Positions 7,644 to 14,129 of a stretch of DNA of 49,324 nt are shown here, in pieces. The notes beneath the pieces are model-generated. The model made no database searches. It saw only the letters and a list, made by a program, of their open reading frames with translations, and had not been told where the DNA came from. The first letter of the stretch is position 1; every line of letters begins with the position of its first letter. Position numbers and translations under genes: made by a program. The stretch comes from a virus. Location of the stretch: positions 1 through 49,324 of IMG/VR virus record IMGVR_UViG_3300044641_006207. One strand, written 5' to 3'.

Positions 7644-8015
7644 CTAAAAATCGTCTTCTACTATAATTACTTTCTTTTTGCCAGTTTCGTAACCAATGAC
7701 CCCCTTTCCTGTTAACGCACCCATTTCTTCGGGTGAAATCATCTTTTCTAAATCGCCAATGCCGATAGGTTTGACAATAGTTTTATACACTTTGTCTTCG
7801 CCAAAAACTTTTGTAAGATAGTTAAGACCTTGTTCTGTAATCATACGTTTGCGCTGACCATCGACGACTTGAATGTTGTCAATTTTTTCTCCTTCGAGCG
7901 CACGAGTTTCAATTGAGAGAACAACATTTTGTAAATACTCAATTGTTTCACGAGCGTTCTTTAATACTTCGCTTACCTTTTCTACGTCTAAATCGATTGT
8001 TTTACATAATAGCAT
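7644..8015 (-). CDS. Hypothetical early protein, 123 aa
   Basis: I do not recognise this protein. I start it at the ATG at 8015 (MLLCKTIDLD): AAAGAAAGGTGG lies just upstream, and a strong promoter (8043-8072) lies between this ATG and the longer frame that opens at 8072. The first ~55 residues are helical (VEKVSEVLKNARETIEYLQN), and the C-terminus is strand-rich (KKKVIIVEDDF). It looks like a small soluble protein, possibly dimeric. It is the first gene after the promoter and precedes the conserved 'DKHVVKM' gene and SSB. No function is assigned. Confidence 0.75.
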   Translation of the reverse strand: MLLCKTIDLDVEKVSEVLKNARETIEYLQNVVLSIETRALEGEKIDNIQVVDGQRKRMITEQGLNYLTKVFGEDKVYKTIVKPIGIGDLEKMISPEEMGALTGKGVIGYETGKKKVIIVEDDF

Positions 8016-8042
8016 TTGTGTGTGCCACCTTTCTTTATTTTC

Positions 8043-8072
8043 ATTATAACATATACTATAATCAATTGTCAA
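8043..8072 (-). promoter_or_regulatory. Strong sigma-70-type early promoter, minus strand
   Basis: Read on the minus strand: -35 TTGACA (8072-8067), an 18-nt spacer, an extended -10 TGtTATAAT with the hexamer at 8048-8043. Transcription should start near 8036, giving a ~21-nt leader to the ATG at 8015. The flanks match the promoter at 9173-9202 closely. Confidence 0.8.
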
Positions 8073-8083
8073 TAGTTTTTGTT

Positions 8084-8266
8084 TTAGTTCTTTTCGTCTT
8101 TTTCATACCATAACTTCGCTTCGTGCATTTGCTGTAATATGTCGTGCTTTTGTTTTCCCAACATATTTATCATACTTTCCACAAAGTTGAGCATATCTTT
8201 TTGTGATTTGAAATACTTTTCTTTTGATACGAACATATAACTTTTTTCTGGTTTTTCGTAGTTCAT
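8084..8266 (-). CDS. Hypothetical small protein, 60 aa
   Basis: I do not recognise this protein. The ATG at 8266 is preceded by GAAAGGAGG at ideal spacing, one of the best ribosome sites in the window, and it overlaps the end of the DUF3846-like gene by 4 nt. The protein is highly charged and helical (KQKHDILQQMHEAKLWYEKDEKN at its end), without membrane segments. A frame-shifted 66-residue frame across the same bases is a shadow. It is probably one of the small host-interaction proteins of the early cluster, on position only. Confidence 0.7.
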   Translation of the reverse strand: MNYEKPEKSYMFVSKEKYFKSQKDMLNFVESMINMLGKQKHDILQQMHEAKLWYEKDEKN

Positions 8267-8619
8267 TTGAAGTCCTCCTTTCTAACAATACACGCTGTTC
8301 CATATATCTCTAAACCAAATAGCGTGTTCATTGTTTTGTTGTAAGATAGTCGCATATTTATGCCGTCTTCATTCACAATAATTAAATGATTTTTAATGTA
8401 ATCACTTGGCACGAGTTCGATATAACCACCAACCCAACTTTGTAATTGTTCCAAAATTGTTTTTCCTTTTTCAAAACCAACTTGACCCACTGTGCCTTGG
8501 GGTGTGACAACAATCATCGAGTTCTTCATTGCTTTTTTGTCGGCGAGTAGTTGCACGATGTCTTTCATTTGTAATTGTTTAATGTTTGAGTCAAACTCTT
8601 GCTGTAATTTTGCGCTCAT
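8263..8619 (-). CDS. DUF3846-like protein, 118 aa
   Basis: The central part resembles DUF3846, a small domain common in phages and mobile elements of Bacillota. It shows EQLQSWVGGYIELVPSDY near residues 60-78, then IIVNEDG, then LSYNKTMNTLFGLEIYGTAC. The N-terminal ~45 residues are a charged helical extension (KLQQEFDSNIKQLQMKDIV). The molecular function of DUF3846 is unknown. It starts at the ATG at 8619 and overlaps both neighbours by 4 nt, so the cluster 8861-8084 is translationally coupled. Confidence 0.75.
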   Translation of the reverse strand: MSAKLQQEFDSNIKQLQMKDIVQLLADKKAMKNSMIVVTPQGTVGQVGFEKGKTILEQLQSWVGGYIELVPSDYIKNHLIIVNEDGINMRLSYNKTMNTLFGLEIYGTACIVRKEDFK

Positions 8620-8861
8620 TGTTCTTGTCCTTGTTTCACTTGCACGTATTCTTCTTCAATTTTTTCTTGTCTTTTAACTTTGGGTTTTTTGGTTTGTCTA
8701 ATGCTGTTTACCAATACACCATTTAATTCATTTGTATCTACACCTACAAAGTTAGCGAACTCTTCTTCGGCGAATGCTTTTGCTTCTTTTCTGTCTTTTG
8801 CGAAGATGTTAATCGTGATTTCGAACGTGCCTTTGATTTCAAATATCTTTTCTCTTTTCAT
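8616..8861 (-). CDS. Hypothetical protein, 81 aa
   Basis: I do not recognise this protein. The start at 8861 (MKREKIFEIKGTFE) has AAAGGGG upstream; a longer frame to 8915 lies inside the preceding gene. The first ~50 residues alternate as beta strands and one helix (FEITINIFAKDRKEAKAFAE), a pattern seen in small ferredoxin-like or SHOCT-sized phage domains. The tail is charged (KKPKVKRQEKIEEEYVQ). It has no cysteine. Its role is unknown. Confidence 0.7.
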   Translation of the reverse strand: MKREKIFEIKGTFEITINIFAKDRKEAKAFAEEEFANFVGVDTNELNGVLVNSIRQTKKPKVKRQEKIEEEYVQVKQGQEQ

Positions 8862-8862
8862 A

Positions 8863-9120
8863 TTATTCCCCTTTTGCGTCTTTGGACGCTTGATATTGAG
8901 CATCTTGACTGTCATTTAGTTTTGTTTGTGCGTATTCTTTTTCCATATCTTCAACTTCGCCTTCGCCAAATCCCAGATAAATTAAAAGTTCAGCACTAAA
9001 ACCAGCGTCAAATAAACTTTTCATCACTTCGTTTGGCGACCAACTTTCGATTGCCATATCTAACAAATAGTTTGCTAACTCTTCCCAATTGACGACTAAC
9101 TTCTTTTTTTCTTGTGGCAT
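8863..9120 (-). CDS. Hypothetical acidic protein, 85 aa
   Basis: I do not recognise this protein. The start chosen is the ATG at 9120 (MPQEKKKLVVNWEEL), preceded by AAAGGGGC and lying downstream of the promoter at 9173-9202; the frame opening at 9177 begins inside that promoter. The protein is helical with a hydrophobic middle (ELANYLLDMAIESW, then SAELLIYLGFGEGEVEDM) and a polar, acidic C-terminus rich in Asp, Gln and Lys. It is soluble and has no known motif. It heads the coupled early cluster. Confidence 0.7.
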   Translation of the reverse strand: MPQEKKKLVVNWEELANYLLDMAIESWSPNEVMKSLFDAGFSAELLIYLGFGEGEVEDMEKEYAQTKLNDSQDAQYQASKDAKGE

Positions 9121-9172
9121 AAATGCCCCTTTCTTTGCGTGTTTTTCACGCATATGTTTTTTGTCTAACACT

Positions 9173-9202
9173 ATCATAACATAAACTATAATTTTTTGTC
9201 AA
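9173..9202 (-). promoter_or_regulatory. Early promoter, minus strand, twin of 8043-8072
   Basis: Minus strand: -35 TTGACA (9202-9197), an 18-nt spacer, an extended -10 TGtTATGAT with the hexamer at 9178-9173. It shares the blocks AAAACTATTGACA, TTATAGT and TATGTTAT with the promoter at 8.06 kb at identical spacing. The -35 lies inside the 3' end of the gene at 9186-9446. Confidence 0.8.
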
Positions 9203-9446
9203 TAGTTTTTGCTACATTTTTTTCTTCCCCTTTCCGTGTTCCAATCTTTCGCAAAATATCTAAATACATAAACGTTGATTCGCTCATTGTCTTTTCGACC
9301 TGGTGAAGTTTGACAGCGAGTTGTTGGATTTCTTTGTCTTCGTGTCCATTGAGATAAGCAACCTCAGCGAAGTTTTTGTAAGCGTCGATAAACAGCGCAC
9401 TCGCTTTTTGAAACTTAAAGAAGTTAATTAAGATTTTGTTTGGCAT
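9186..9446 (-). CDS. Hypothetical protein, 86 aa
   Basis: I do not recognise this protein. The ATG at 9446 follows AAAGAAAGGG. The sequence is almost entirely helical (KFQKASALFIDAYKNFAEVA and KEIQQLAVKLHQVEKTM) and ends in a Lys-rich tail. It could be a small helical bundle or coiled-coil. Its final codons overlap the -35 of the next promoter, so the gene end and the control site are merged. No function is assigned. Confidence 0.7.
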   Translation of the reverse strand: MPNKILINFFKFQKASALFIDAYKNFAEVAYLNGHEDKEIQQLAVKLHQVEKTMSESTFMYLDILRKIGTRKGEEKNVAKTIDKKL

Positions 9447-9506
9447 TTGTTTTGCCCTTTCTTTGCTATATAAGTAGACCGTGTGTGTTCGCCTAAAAAC
9501 GTGCGC

Positions 9507-9746
9507 CTATTTGCGTAATGCGTATCTATCCACGTGCGCTTGGTGTAATATGCGTGTGATAAGTTCGATATTGTTGTTGTCATATATCACAACACTTTCT
9601 TCGCCTATCATTTTATAAATACAATCTTGTTCGTTATACACGGATAACACTTGCTTGTGTTGGTCTTGGACAATCTTATACATAACGCCGTCAACTCGAA
9701 TCGCACGTTCAAATGATTTGGTGAAAAAGATTTTTGCGTTGCCCAT
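9507..9746 (-). CDS. Hypothetical protein, 79 aa
   Basis: I do not recognise this protein. The ATG at 9746 sits 1 nt after the CobT-like gene and has AAAGGG upstream, so it belongs to the MoxR/CobT-like operon and may serve it. The body looks beta-rich (IFFTKSFERAIRVDGVMYKIV, then QVLSVYN, ESVVIYDNN), with a C-terminal helix (ELITRILHQAHVDRYALRK). It contains one cysteine. It might be an adaptor of the ATPase pair or an unrelated early protein. Confidence 0.7.
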   Translation of the reverse strand: MGNAKIFFTKSFERAIRVDGVMYKIVQDQHKQVLSVYNEQDCIYKMIGEESVVIYDNNNIELITRILHQAHVDRYALRK

Positions 9747-9747
9747 A

Positions 9748-11721
9748 TTATTTCATTGACCCTTTCATAACACTTGTGATTGTTTTGACAGCGTCGACAA
9801 CGTATTGGCGCATTTTTGCGTCTTTGAGAATAGCGTCGAAAGCGTTTTTACTTGCGTGTATTTGATGTAGTGCTTTGAAATAGTTGAATCTTTCTTCGTT
9901 ATGAGTGGGTTGCTTTTTTAACCAATTTTCAGCGAGTTGGGTTGCGTGGTCGTATCTAATTTGATATGCCATATCACGTCGACTCATATCCATATGACGT
10001 GCGAGTTTTTCGTCGATAACACACTTGTGTTTGAGTATTTTTTGGTCTTCGTATTTTAGGTATCCAATGAACGCAGTTTGATTAACGTATTGTTGGAACA
10101 ATTTGTTATCTCGTGTGAGTGATTGAATATCGCCGTCGGTAATAACAACGAATAGCGCTTTTTCTTTGGCGTATTTACGCATAACGTTGGCGAGATATGA
10201 AGCGTTAGTTGACATTGCCATATTGTATCGTGTGCCTACGACAGTCGAAGGAATACAAAAATCTTGCTTGTGTTTTTTGGCAAGTAAGTCGCCATAAATC
10301 CACCAGTCACAATCATCGAACGACTTTGCTAACGCATACGCAATCATAGAAAACACAGGCGAGAAAAAGTTGCCACCACCATACGTGGAAGAAGAAACGT
10401 CTTCGAAGATAACAACTTTGCGTAGGAACGAAGCGTCTTTACCTTTGCTGTAAAATACTTTCGGTTCGCTCTTGTTGGACATTGTTTCGACTAATCGTGA
10501 TACGTTGATTTTGGGCGATATATCGGATTTGAACGACTTGCGTTGCGCTTGTGTGATACCACCACGAATAGTCGTGCGTTGTTGCGTGATGAGTGGTATT
10601 TCTACGATAAACATATTCTTGAAGATTGGGTCGTCGTGAACAGACACACGTCGTTTTTCATTTAACGTGCTACTTAAATAATCTTGTTCGGCAACGACAG
10701 TTTCGATGAGTTCTTGCGCTTGTGCAATTTGCTTTTCTAATTGCTTGTTGAGTTCGTCTTCACGCTTTTCGGATTTTGCTTTTGCTTTGTCGTCTTGCTT
10801 GTTGTTGACTTTCTTGTCGTCGCCTTTGTTGTCGTTATCGTTGTTGTCGTCGTCTTTGTCGTCGTCTTTGTCGTCGTTGTTGTTGACGGGTTCGTCGCCA
10901 CCTTGGGTTTTATTTTCGCTTTTACCTTTGCCACGTTTTTTAGGTTTAGGTGGGTTGACAGGTGGTTGCGTTGTTGGTGGGAACATTAGTTTGTGTATTT
11001 CATAAAGCGTGTTGCTCAAATCAATCTCGATATTTTTGTCAGCAATTTCGAATCGACCAGTCGTTTTACTTTTGACAATCTTCGCTTGATTGTAAACAGC
11101 GATATAATGCTCACACAAATGAGCGATTGTTGCGTCAGGTGTTTTACTTGCGTATTTGCCTAAACGCCACGACATAATCTTGCCGTCATCTTGGATAATG
11201 GTTTTGAGTGGGTCAACAATATCGACGAGAAACGTATATTCACGCATTAAAATACGCTCAATACGTTCGTCTTCTATGACGTTCCATAACATATGAACTT
11301 GCTTTTCGTGTATTGTATGCGACGCAACACGTTGTTGTTTGATTTCTTCTTTGTCGGTGAGCGTAGGGTCAAGACCATATTTGTCGTCATACATTTTACG
11401 TAAAACTCTTTCACGTATCGTATCACGCACGTCGTTATGGGTGTATAAAATGTGAGCGAGTTCGTGATAGGCAACGGCATACACGTTAATACCTTTTGTG
11501 AGTTGCTGGACAATGCTATTCATAGCGATAGAAATGCGTTGCGTTTCGAAGTTCATATACGACGTGTCTTCGTATGAGTTGACTTGAACAGAAAACTTTT
11601 GCGCTTGTTCGCCATAATAACGTAGCAAGTATTTGCCAAAAATGTCTTGAAATAAAACTTCGACTAACTTGGGATTTTTGAGAAGTGTTTCGTTGATTTT
11701 TTGAGTAAGTGCTGTTGGCAT
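9748..11721 (-). CDS. CobT-like protein: HExxH metallopeptidase-like domain plus VWA domain
   Basis: This 657-aa protein has the CobT/VWA-peptidase layout. The N-terminal domain carries YHELAHILYTH (HExxH at 86-90, further His at 95) and WNVIEDERIE near 146-155, supplying a third acidic ligand. Residues ~250-330 form a Pro/Lys then Asp/Asn-rich linker. The C-terminal VWA domain has a MIDAS site: DVSSS (441-445, DxSxS), T497 and TDG (528-530). It pairs with the AAA+ ATPase 1 nt upstream, as CobT pairs with CobS in cobaltochelatase and as VWA proteins pair with MoxR ATPases. With no cobalamin genes nearby, a protein-remodelling or maturation role is likelier than cobalt insertion. The target is unknown. 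Confidence 0.85.
   Translation of the reverse strand: MPTALTQKINETLLKNPKLVEVLFQDIFGKYLLRYYGEQAQKFSVQVNSYEDTSYMNFETQRISIAMNSIVQQLTKGINVYAVAYHELAHILYTHNDVRDTIRERVLRKMYDDKYGLDPTLTDKEEIKQQRVASHTIHEKQVHMLWNVIEDERIERILMREYTFLVDIVDPLKTIIQDDGKIMSWRLGKYASKTPDATIAHLCEHYIAVYNQAKIVKSKTTGRFEIADKNIEIDLSNTLYEIHKLMFPPTTQPPVNPPKPKKRGKGKSENKTQGGDEPVNNNDDKDDDKDDDNNDNDNKGDDKKVNNKQDDKAKAKSEKREDELNKQLEKQIAQAQELIETVVAEQDYLSSTLNEKRRVSVHDDPIFKNMFIVEIPLITQQRTTIRGGITQAQRKSFKSDISPKINVSRLVETMSNKSEPKVFYSKGKDASFLRKVVIFEDVSSSTYGGGNFFSPVFSMIAYALAKSFDDCDWWIYGDLLAKKHKQDFCIPSTVVGTRYNMAMSTNASYLANVMRKYAKEKALFVVITDGDIQSLTRDNKLFQQYVNQTAFIGYLKYEDQKILKHKCVIDEKLARHMDMSRRDMAYQIRYDHATQLAENWLKKQPTHNEERFNYFKALHQIHASKNAFDAILKDAKMRQYVVDAVKTITSVMKGSMK
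10810..10875 (-). repeat. Asp/Asn/Lys-rich trinucleotide repeat in the CobT-like gene
   Basis: The plus strand shows runs of GTC and GTT triplets with interspersed TTT; on the coding strand these encode Asp, Asn and Lys (residues ~283-304). An 18-nt unit appears in near-perfect tandem. Acidic linkers between the N-terminal and VWA domains are also found in CobT. The tract is probably variable in length by replication slippage, always in whole codons. Confidence 0.8.
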
Positions 11722-11722
11722 A

Positions 11723-12742
11723 TTACTTGCCCTCCATCATTGTGGTGTATTCGCTTATGAGATTGTCAAACTCAGGTGATAGATTGATGACGGTTTGATA
11801 GTCAATGTTGGCGAATTCTAATTGCGCAACGATATAATCACGAAACGCTTGTGGCGATAAACCCAACATATTTTTGAGTTGTCGCACGTCATTATAGAAC
11901 GGATGAACTTGACCCAAATCTTTGAACATATCGTATATGCGTTTGAGTATGTTGATAAACGTTGCTGGAACACTTGTGCGCTTTTCGAGTTCTTCGTTTG
12001 ACAAGTCCTTGAAGAAAACTGGGAAAGCACGTGATTTGATTGCGTCGGGCATTGTCGATGTGCCAACATCTCGGTGGTTCATCGTTGCGATAAAGAAGCA
12101 GTTTGGGTTCTTGGCGTAAGTTTTTTCTTCGAAGTCAAACGAACCTTCAGTGTCATCGAGTATGGGTTGTTGCGCTTTTAACACGCTCATCGGCTGCGTA
12201 TTGATTTCGTCAATGATAATGATATAACGGCGTTTTGCGTCATCGGTGAGCATTTGAAAGAAGCGATTGAATAAGAACTTCCAAGCGCCATTGTCATCGG
12301 TTTTGGTGGTCTTGAATAGCGACATAACGGTCAAATCTTCGTGTGAGTTTATAACAATGAAATCGTCAATTTGACCACTATCTTTGAGCGATTGGGCAAG
12401 TTTACGAGCGTATGTTGTTTTGCCAGTCGACGGATTACCAAACCACAATTCGAACTTACGTAGATTACGATTTAGTTCGTTAGCAAATGGGTAGTGAGCG
12501 AAGCGATTAGGCATAACAACTTTGGGTTTGGGTGCTTCGACTGTGGGTTGTGGTGCTTCGACTGGGGTTGCTTCGATTGGCGCTGGTTGTGGGTTAGACG
12601 ACCACGAAGAAGACAAATTGGGAACTTTGCGCTTACGAACACGCTTGACGGGTGTAGAAACGACGGGTGTTTGAGTAGGCGCTGTCGGCGTGGACGCATT
12701 GTCCAAAGATTTAAGAATATCGGCGAGTGTAAGGTTAGGCAT
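11723..12742 (-). CDS. MoxR/CobS-type AAA+ ATPase
   Basis: This 339-aa AAA+ ATPase has Walker A GNPSTGKT (102-109), Walker B IIIIDE (174-179), the sensor Asn in ATMN (~222) and an arginine finger in IKSRAF (~238). The layout fits the MoxR/CobS clade that works with VWA partners. The N-terminal ~80 residues are Pro/Thr/Ala-rich with a basic patch (KRVRKRKV) and are probably a flexible tether. I start at the ATG at 12742 (MPNLTLADIL), with AAGAAGG upstream at a long spacing; a frame to 12835 adds residues with no ribosome site. The gene is followed 1 nt later by the CobT-like partner, so the two form one machine powered by ATP hydrolysis. Confidence 0.85.
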   Translation of the reverse strand: MPNLTLADILKSLDNASTPTAPTQTPVVSTPVKRVRKRKVPNLSSSWSSNPQPAPIEATPVEAPQPTVEAPKPKVVMPNRFAHYPFANELNRNLRKFELWFGNPSTGKTTYARKLAQSLKDSGQIDDFIVINSHEDLTVMSLFKTTKTDDNGAWKFLFNRFFQMLTDDAKRRYIIIIDEINTQPMSVLKAQQPILDDTEGSFDFEEKTYAKNPNCFFIATMNHRDVGTSTMPDAIKSRAFPVFFKDLSNEELEKRTSVPATFINILKRIYDMFKDLGQVHPFYNDVRQLKNMLGLSPQAFRDYIVAQLEFANIDYQTVINLSPEFDNLISEYTTMMEGK

Positions 12743-12940
12743 ACGGCTGTGAACCTTCTTTCTTTGTGCGTGGTTTTTCCACGTAGGTATAAAGATAACA
12801 ATGATAGGCAACACATAACGAGTGTCATACGCCACGTGTCGAGCGTGGTAAATCGACTAATACCCCTTTCAAGAGTAGCACCATAGTAGCATACTTACTT
12901 CGTAAGTCGTGTGCGCACACGTGCGTCACGCATACGTGCG
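12743..12940 (-). promoter_or_regulatory. Control region upstream of the MoxR/CobT-like operon
   Basis: This 198-base gap has no gene. On the minus strand it shows an extended -10, TGcTACTAT (hexamer 12888-12883), with the dyad ACTTAC-GAA-GTAAGT (12907-12893) ending 4 bp upstream. Next to it is a perfect 14-bp palindrome, CGTGTGCGCACACG (12908-12921), then TGCGT-C-ACGCA and two copies of ACGTGCG. There is no good -35, so activator-dependent or regulated initiation is likely. The leader to 12742 would be about 134 nt. Confidence 0.55.
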
Positions 12941-13081
12941 TTATAATTCAAAAATAAAAGTATGACCAAAATCTTGACGGCATTCTTTACATAAAACTCT
13001 TGGGTCAATGCTATCGCTTTTTTGACCACAATACGGACAATCACATTTTTTAATTGTCGGTTTTATATTTTTCTTATCCAT
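12941..13081 (-). CDS. Small zinc-ribbon protein, 46 aa
   Basis: The ATG at 13081 (MDKKNIKPTIKK) follows AAAGAAAGGGGG. Two cysteine pairs, CPYC and CKEC, about 20 residues apart make a zinc ribbon, and the rest is a basic N-terminus and a short C-terminal strand (FGHTFIFEL). Zinc ribbons of this size often bind nucleic acid or a host polymerase. It lies 1 nt before another zinc-ribbon gene, so the pair may be paralogous in fold though not in length. The frame to 13132 was rejected because its extra codons overlap the neighbour without a ribosome site. Confidence 0.7.
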   Translation of the reverse strand: MDKKNIKPTIKKCDCPYCGQKSDSIDPRVLCKECRQDFGHTFIFEL

Positions 13082-13082
13082 T

Positions 13083-13343
13083 TTACTTACCCCCTTTCTT
13101 TTTAGGTTTTTCAACCGTCGCACCTTTGTCAAAGTATTCGGTTAAAACGACGCTGTTAGGACGGTTATCGACTTGTGTTCCCATAAAATCTAACTTATAT
13201 TCTTCACGCATTTCAAGATTACAATCATCGCACACAGCGTTGTAATAAACCAAATCGTTATCTTGCGTCCAACCTTCATATCGAACTCTATTTGCGCAGT
13301 ATGGACAATGACCTTGCTTGTGCTGTAAAGTTTGTTTTGGCAT
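13083..13343 (-). CDS. Zinc-ribbon protein, 86 aa
   Basis: This small protein has CPYC (residues ~13-16) and CDDC (~38-41), the four ligands of a zinc ribbon, joined by an aromatic-rich hairpin (RYEGWTQDNDLVYYNAV). The C-terminal half is mixed strand and ends in a lysine-rich tail (KPKKKGGK). This suggests nucleic-acid or polymerase binding in early infection, but no family is recognised. The ATG at 13343 follows AAAGGAGG. Its end almost touches the next zinc-ribbon gene. Confidence 0.7.
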   Translation of the reverse strand: MPKQTLQHKQGHCPYCANRVRYEGWTQDNDLVYYNAVCDDCNLEMREEYKLDFMGTQVDNRPNSVVLTEYFDKGATVEKPKKKGGK

Positions 13344-13358
13344 TTTATTTGCCTCCTT

Positions 13359-13526
13359 TTAGTTATATAAACTTCCAGCGCTCATAACGTCGTGGTCTAT
13401 TGCGAACGCTACAAGTTGGACGATGTCGAAACCGGCAAGACGAGGCAACACTCTATCATAGTAATCTTTATCATATTTACCCATCTTGTCTTTAATTCGC
13501 TGTAATACATATTCCCTTGAAATCAT
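13359..13526 (-). CDS. Hypothetical small protein, 55 aa
   Basis: I do not recognise this protein. The ATG at 13526 (MISREYVLQRIKDK) has AAAGGGG upstream; the longer frame to 13601 would sit inside the preceding gene. The sequence is basic and helical at the N-terminus, with a hydrophobic helix later (FDIVQLVAFAIDHDVMSAG). It is too short for a secure fold. It is one of the string of small early genes between the origin candidate and the MoxR operon. Confidence 0.65.
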   Translation of the reverse strand: MISREYVLQRIKDKMGKYDKDYYDRVLPRLAGFDIVQLVAFAIDHDVMSAGSLYN

Positions 13527-13531
13527 TTGTT

Positions 13532-13789
13532 TTACCCCTTTATTTTGATAATTTGTAATTCTTGACAATGGCAATAGTAGATATTCATAGGTATTCCCCA
13601 CGGTTCGCCTAATTCTTGGTAATCTTGCGCTGTATATTTGTGGGTAAATAACCTATTCGTCTTTGGGTCGATACCAACGATAAGATACATAATAGCGCTT
13701 TCGATTGCTTTTTGTGGGTGAAGCATATTCAAATCACGTGCTTCGGCTGTTGAGTTGCGCCAACTTGGTAGTGTGAATTCGTTAGGCAT
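13532..13789 (-). CDS. Hypothetical protein, 85 aa
   Basis: I do not recognise this protein. The start at the ATG at 13789 (MPNEFTLPSWRN) has AAAGGAGG upstream and overlaps the end of the previous gene by 8 nt. The sequence includes a helix (HPQKAIESAIMYLIVG), a Tyr-rich loop (THKYTAQDYQEL) and a closely spaced Cys pair (YYCHCQEL) near the C-terminus. The Cys pair alone is not enough to call a metal site. It is likely an early protein. Confidence 0.65.
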   Translation of the reverse strand: MPNEFTLPSWRNSTAEARDLNMLHPQKAIESAIMYLIVGIDPKTNRLFTHKYTAQDYQELGEPWGIPMNIYYCHCQELQIIKIKG

Positions 13790-14129
13790 TAACAACACCT
13801 CCTTTCTTTTCCGCTTCGATTTTAACAACCCATTTTGGATTGGGATTTAACATTTTCACAGGATATATCACTAATTCGCCAAAGTTTTCGTCAGCAACAA
13901 TCGCTTTGAACAACTTAAATAAAACAACCGTCTTCACTTCTGCTGGTGCTTCGGCTGCGAAATCAAACTTAACGATATCGACAAGCAAACTTAATAACCC
14001 AAACTCATCGACTTCAACGTAATCGTCAATGAATTCTGCGTTGTCTTCAAGTCGAGTTGCTGTCACGCCTTTATCTCCAATAGCGTAAGTTCTAAAACGA
14101 TATGTATTTTGTGGGTTTTGGTTTGGCAT
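13782..14129 (-). CDS. Hypothetical acidic protein, 115 aa
   Basis: I do not recognise this protein. I start at the ATG at 14129 (MPNQNPQNTYRFRTY), preceded by GAAAGGGG. The protein is acidic in the middle (DNAEFIDDYVEVDEFG), has a hydrophobic helix (LLSLLVDIVKF, then VVLFKLFKAIV) and ends with a short basic strand. It is the first gene after the origin candidate in the direction of transcription and overlaps the next gene by 8 nt. The acidic surface would suit a DNA-mimic or protein-binding role, which is speculative. Confidence 0.65.
   Translation of the reverse strand: MPNQNPQNTYRFRTYAIGDKGVTATRLEDNAEFIDDYVEVDEFGLLSLLVDIVKFDFAAEAPAEVKTVVLFKLFKAIVADENFGELVIYPVKMLNPNPKWVVKIEAEKKGGVVNA

Noticed and set aside
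8103-8303. 66-aa frame overlapping the 60-aa and DUF3846-like genes
   Set aside because: It is a shifted copy of the 60-aa gene region; the 60-aa frame has the AGGAGG site and coupled overlap.
10706-11005. Ser/Leu-rich and Thr/Lys-rich frames opposite or shifted against the CobT-like gene
   Set aside because: They are low-complexity shadows of the Asp/Lys repeat tract, without ribosome sites, inside a clear gene.
12743-12835. Longer N-terminus for the MoxR-type ATPase
   Set aside because: The extra residues look like translated leader, have no ribosome site, and the region carries the control elements.
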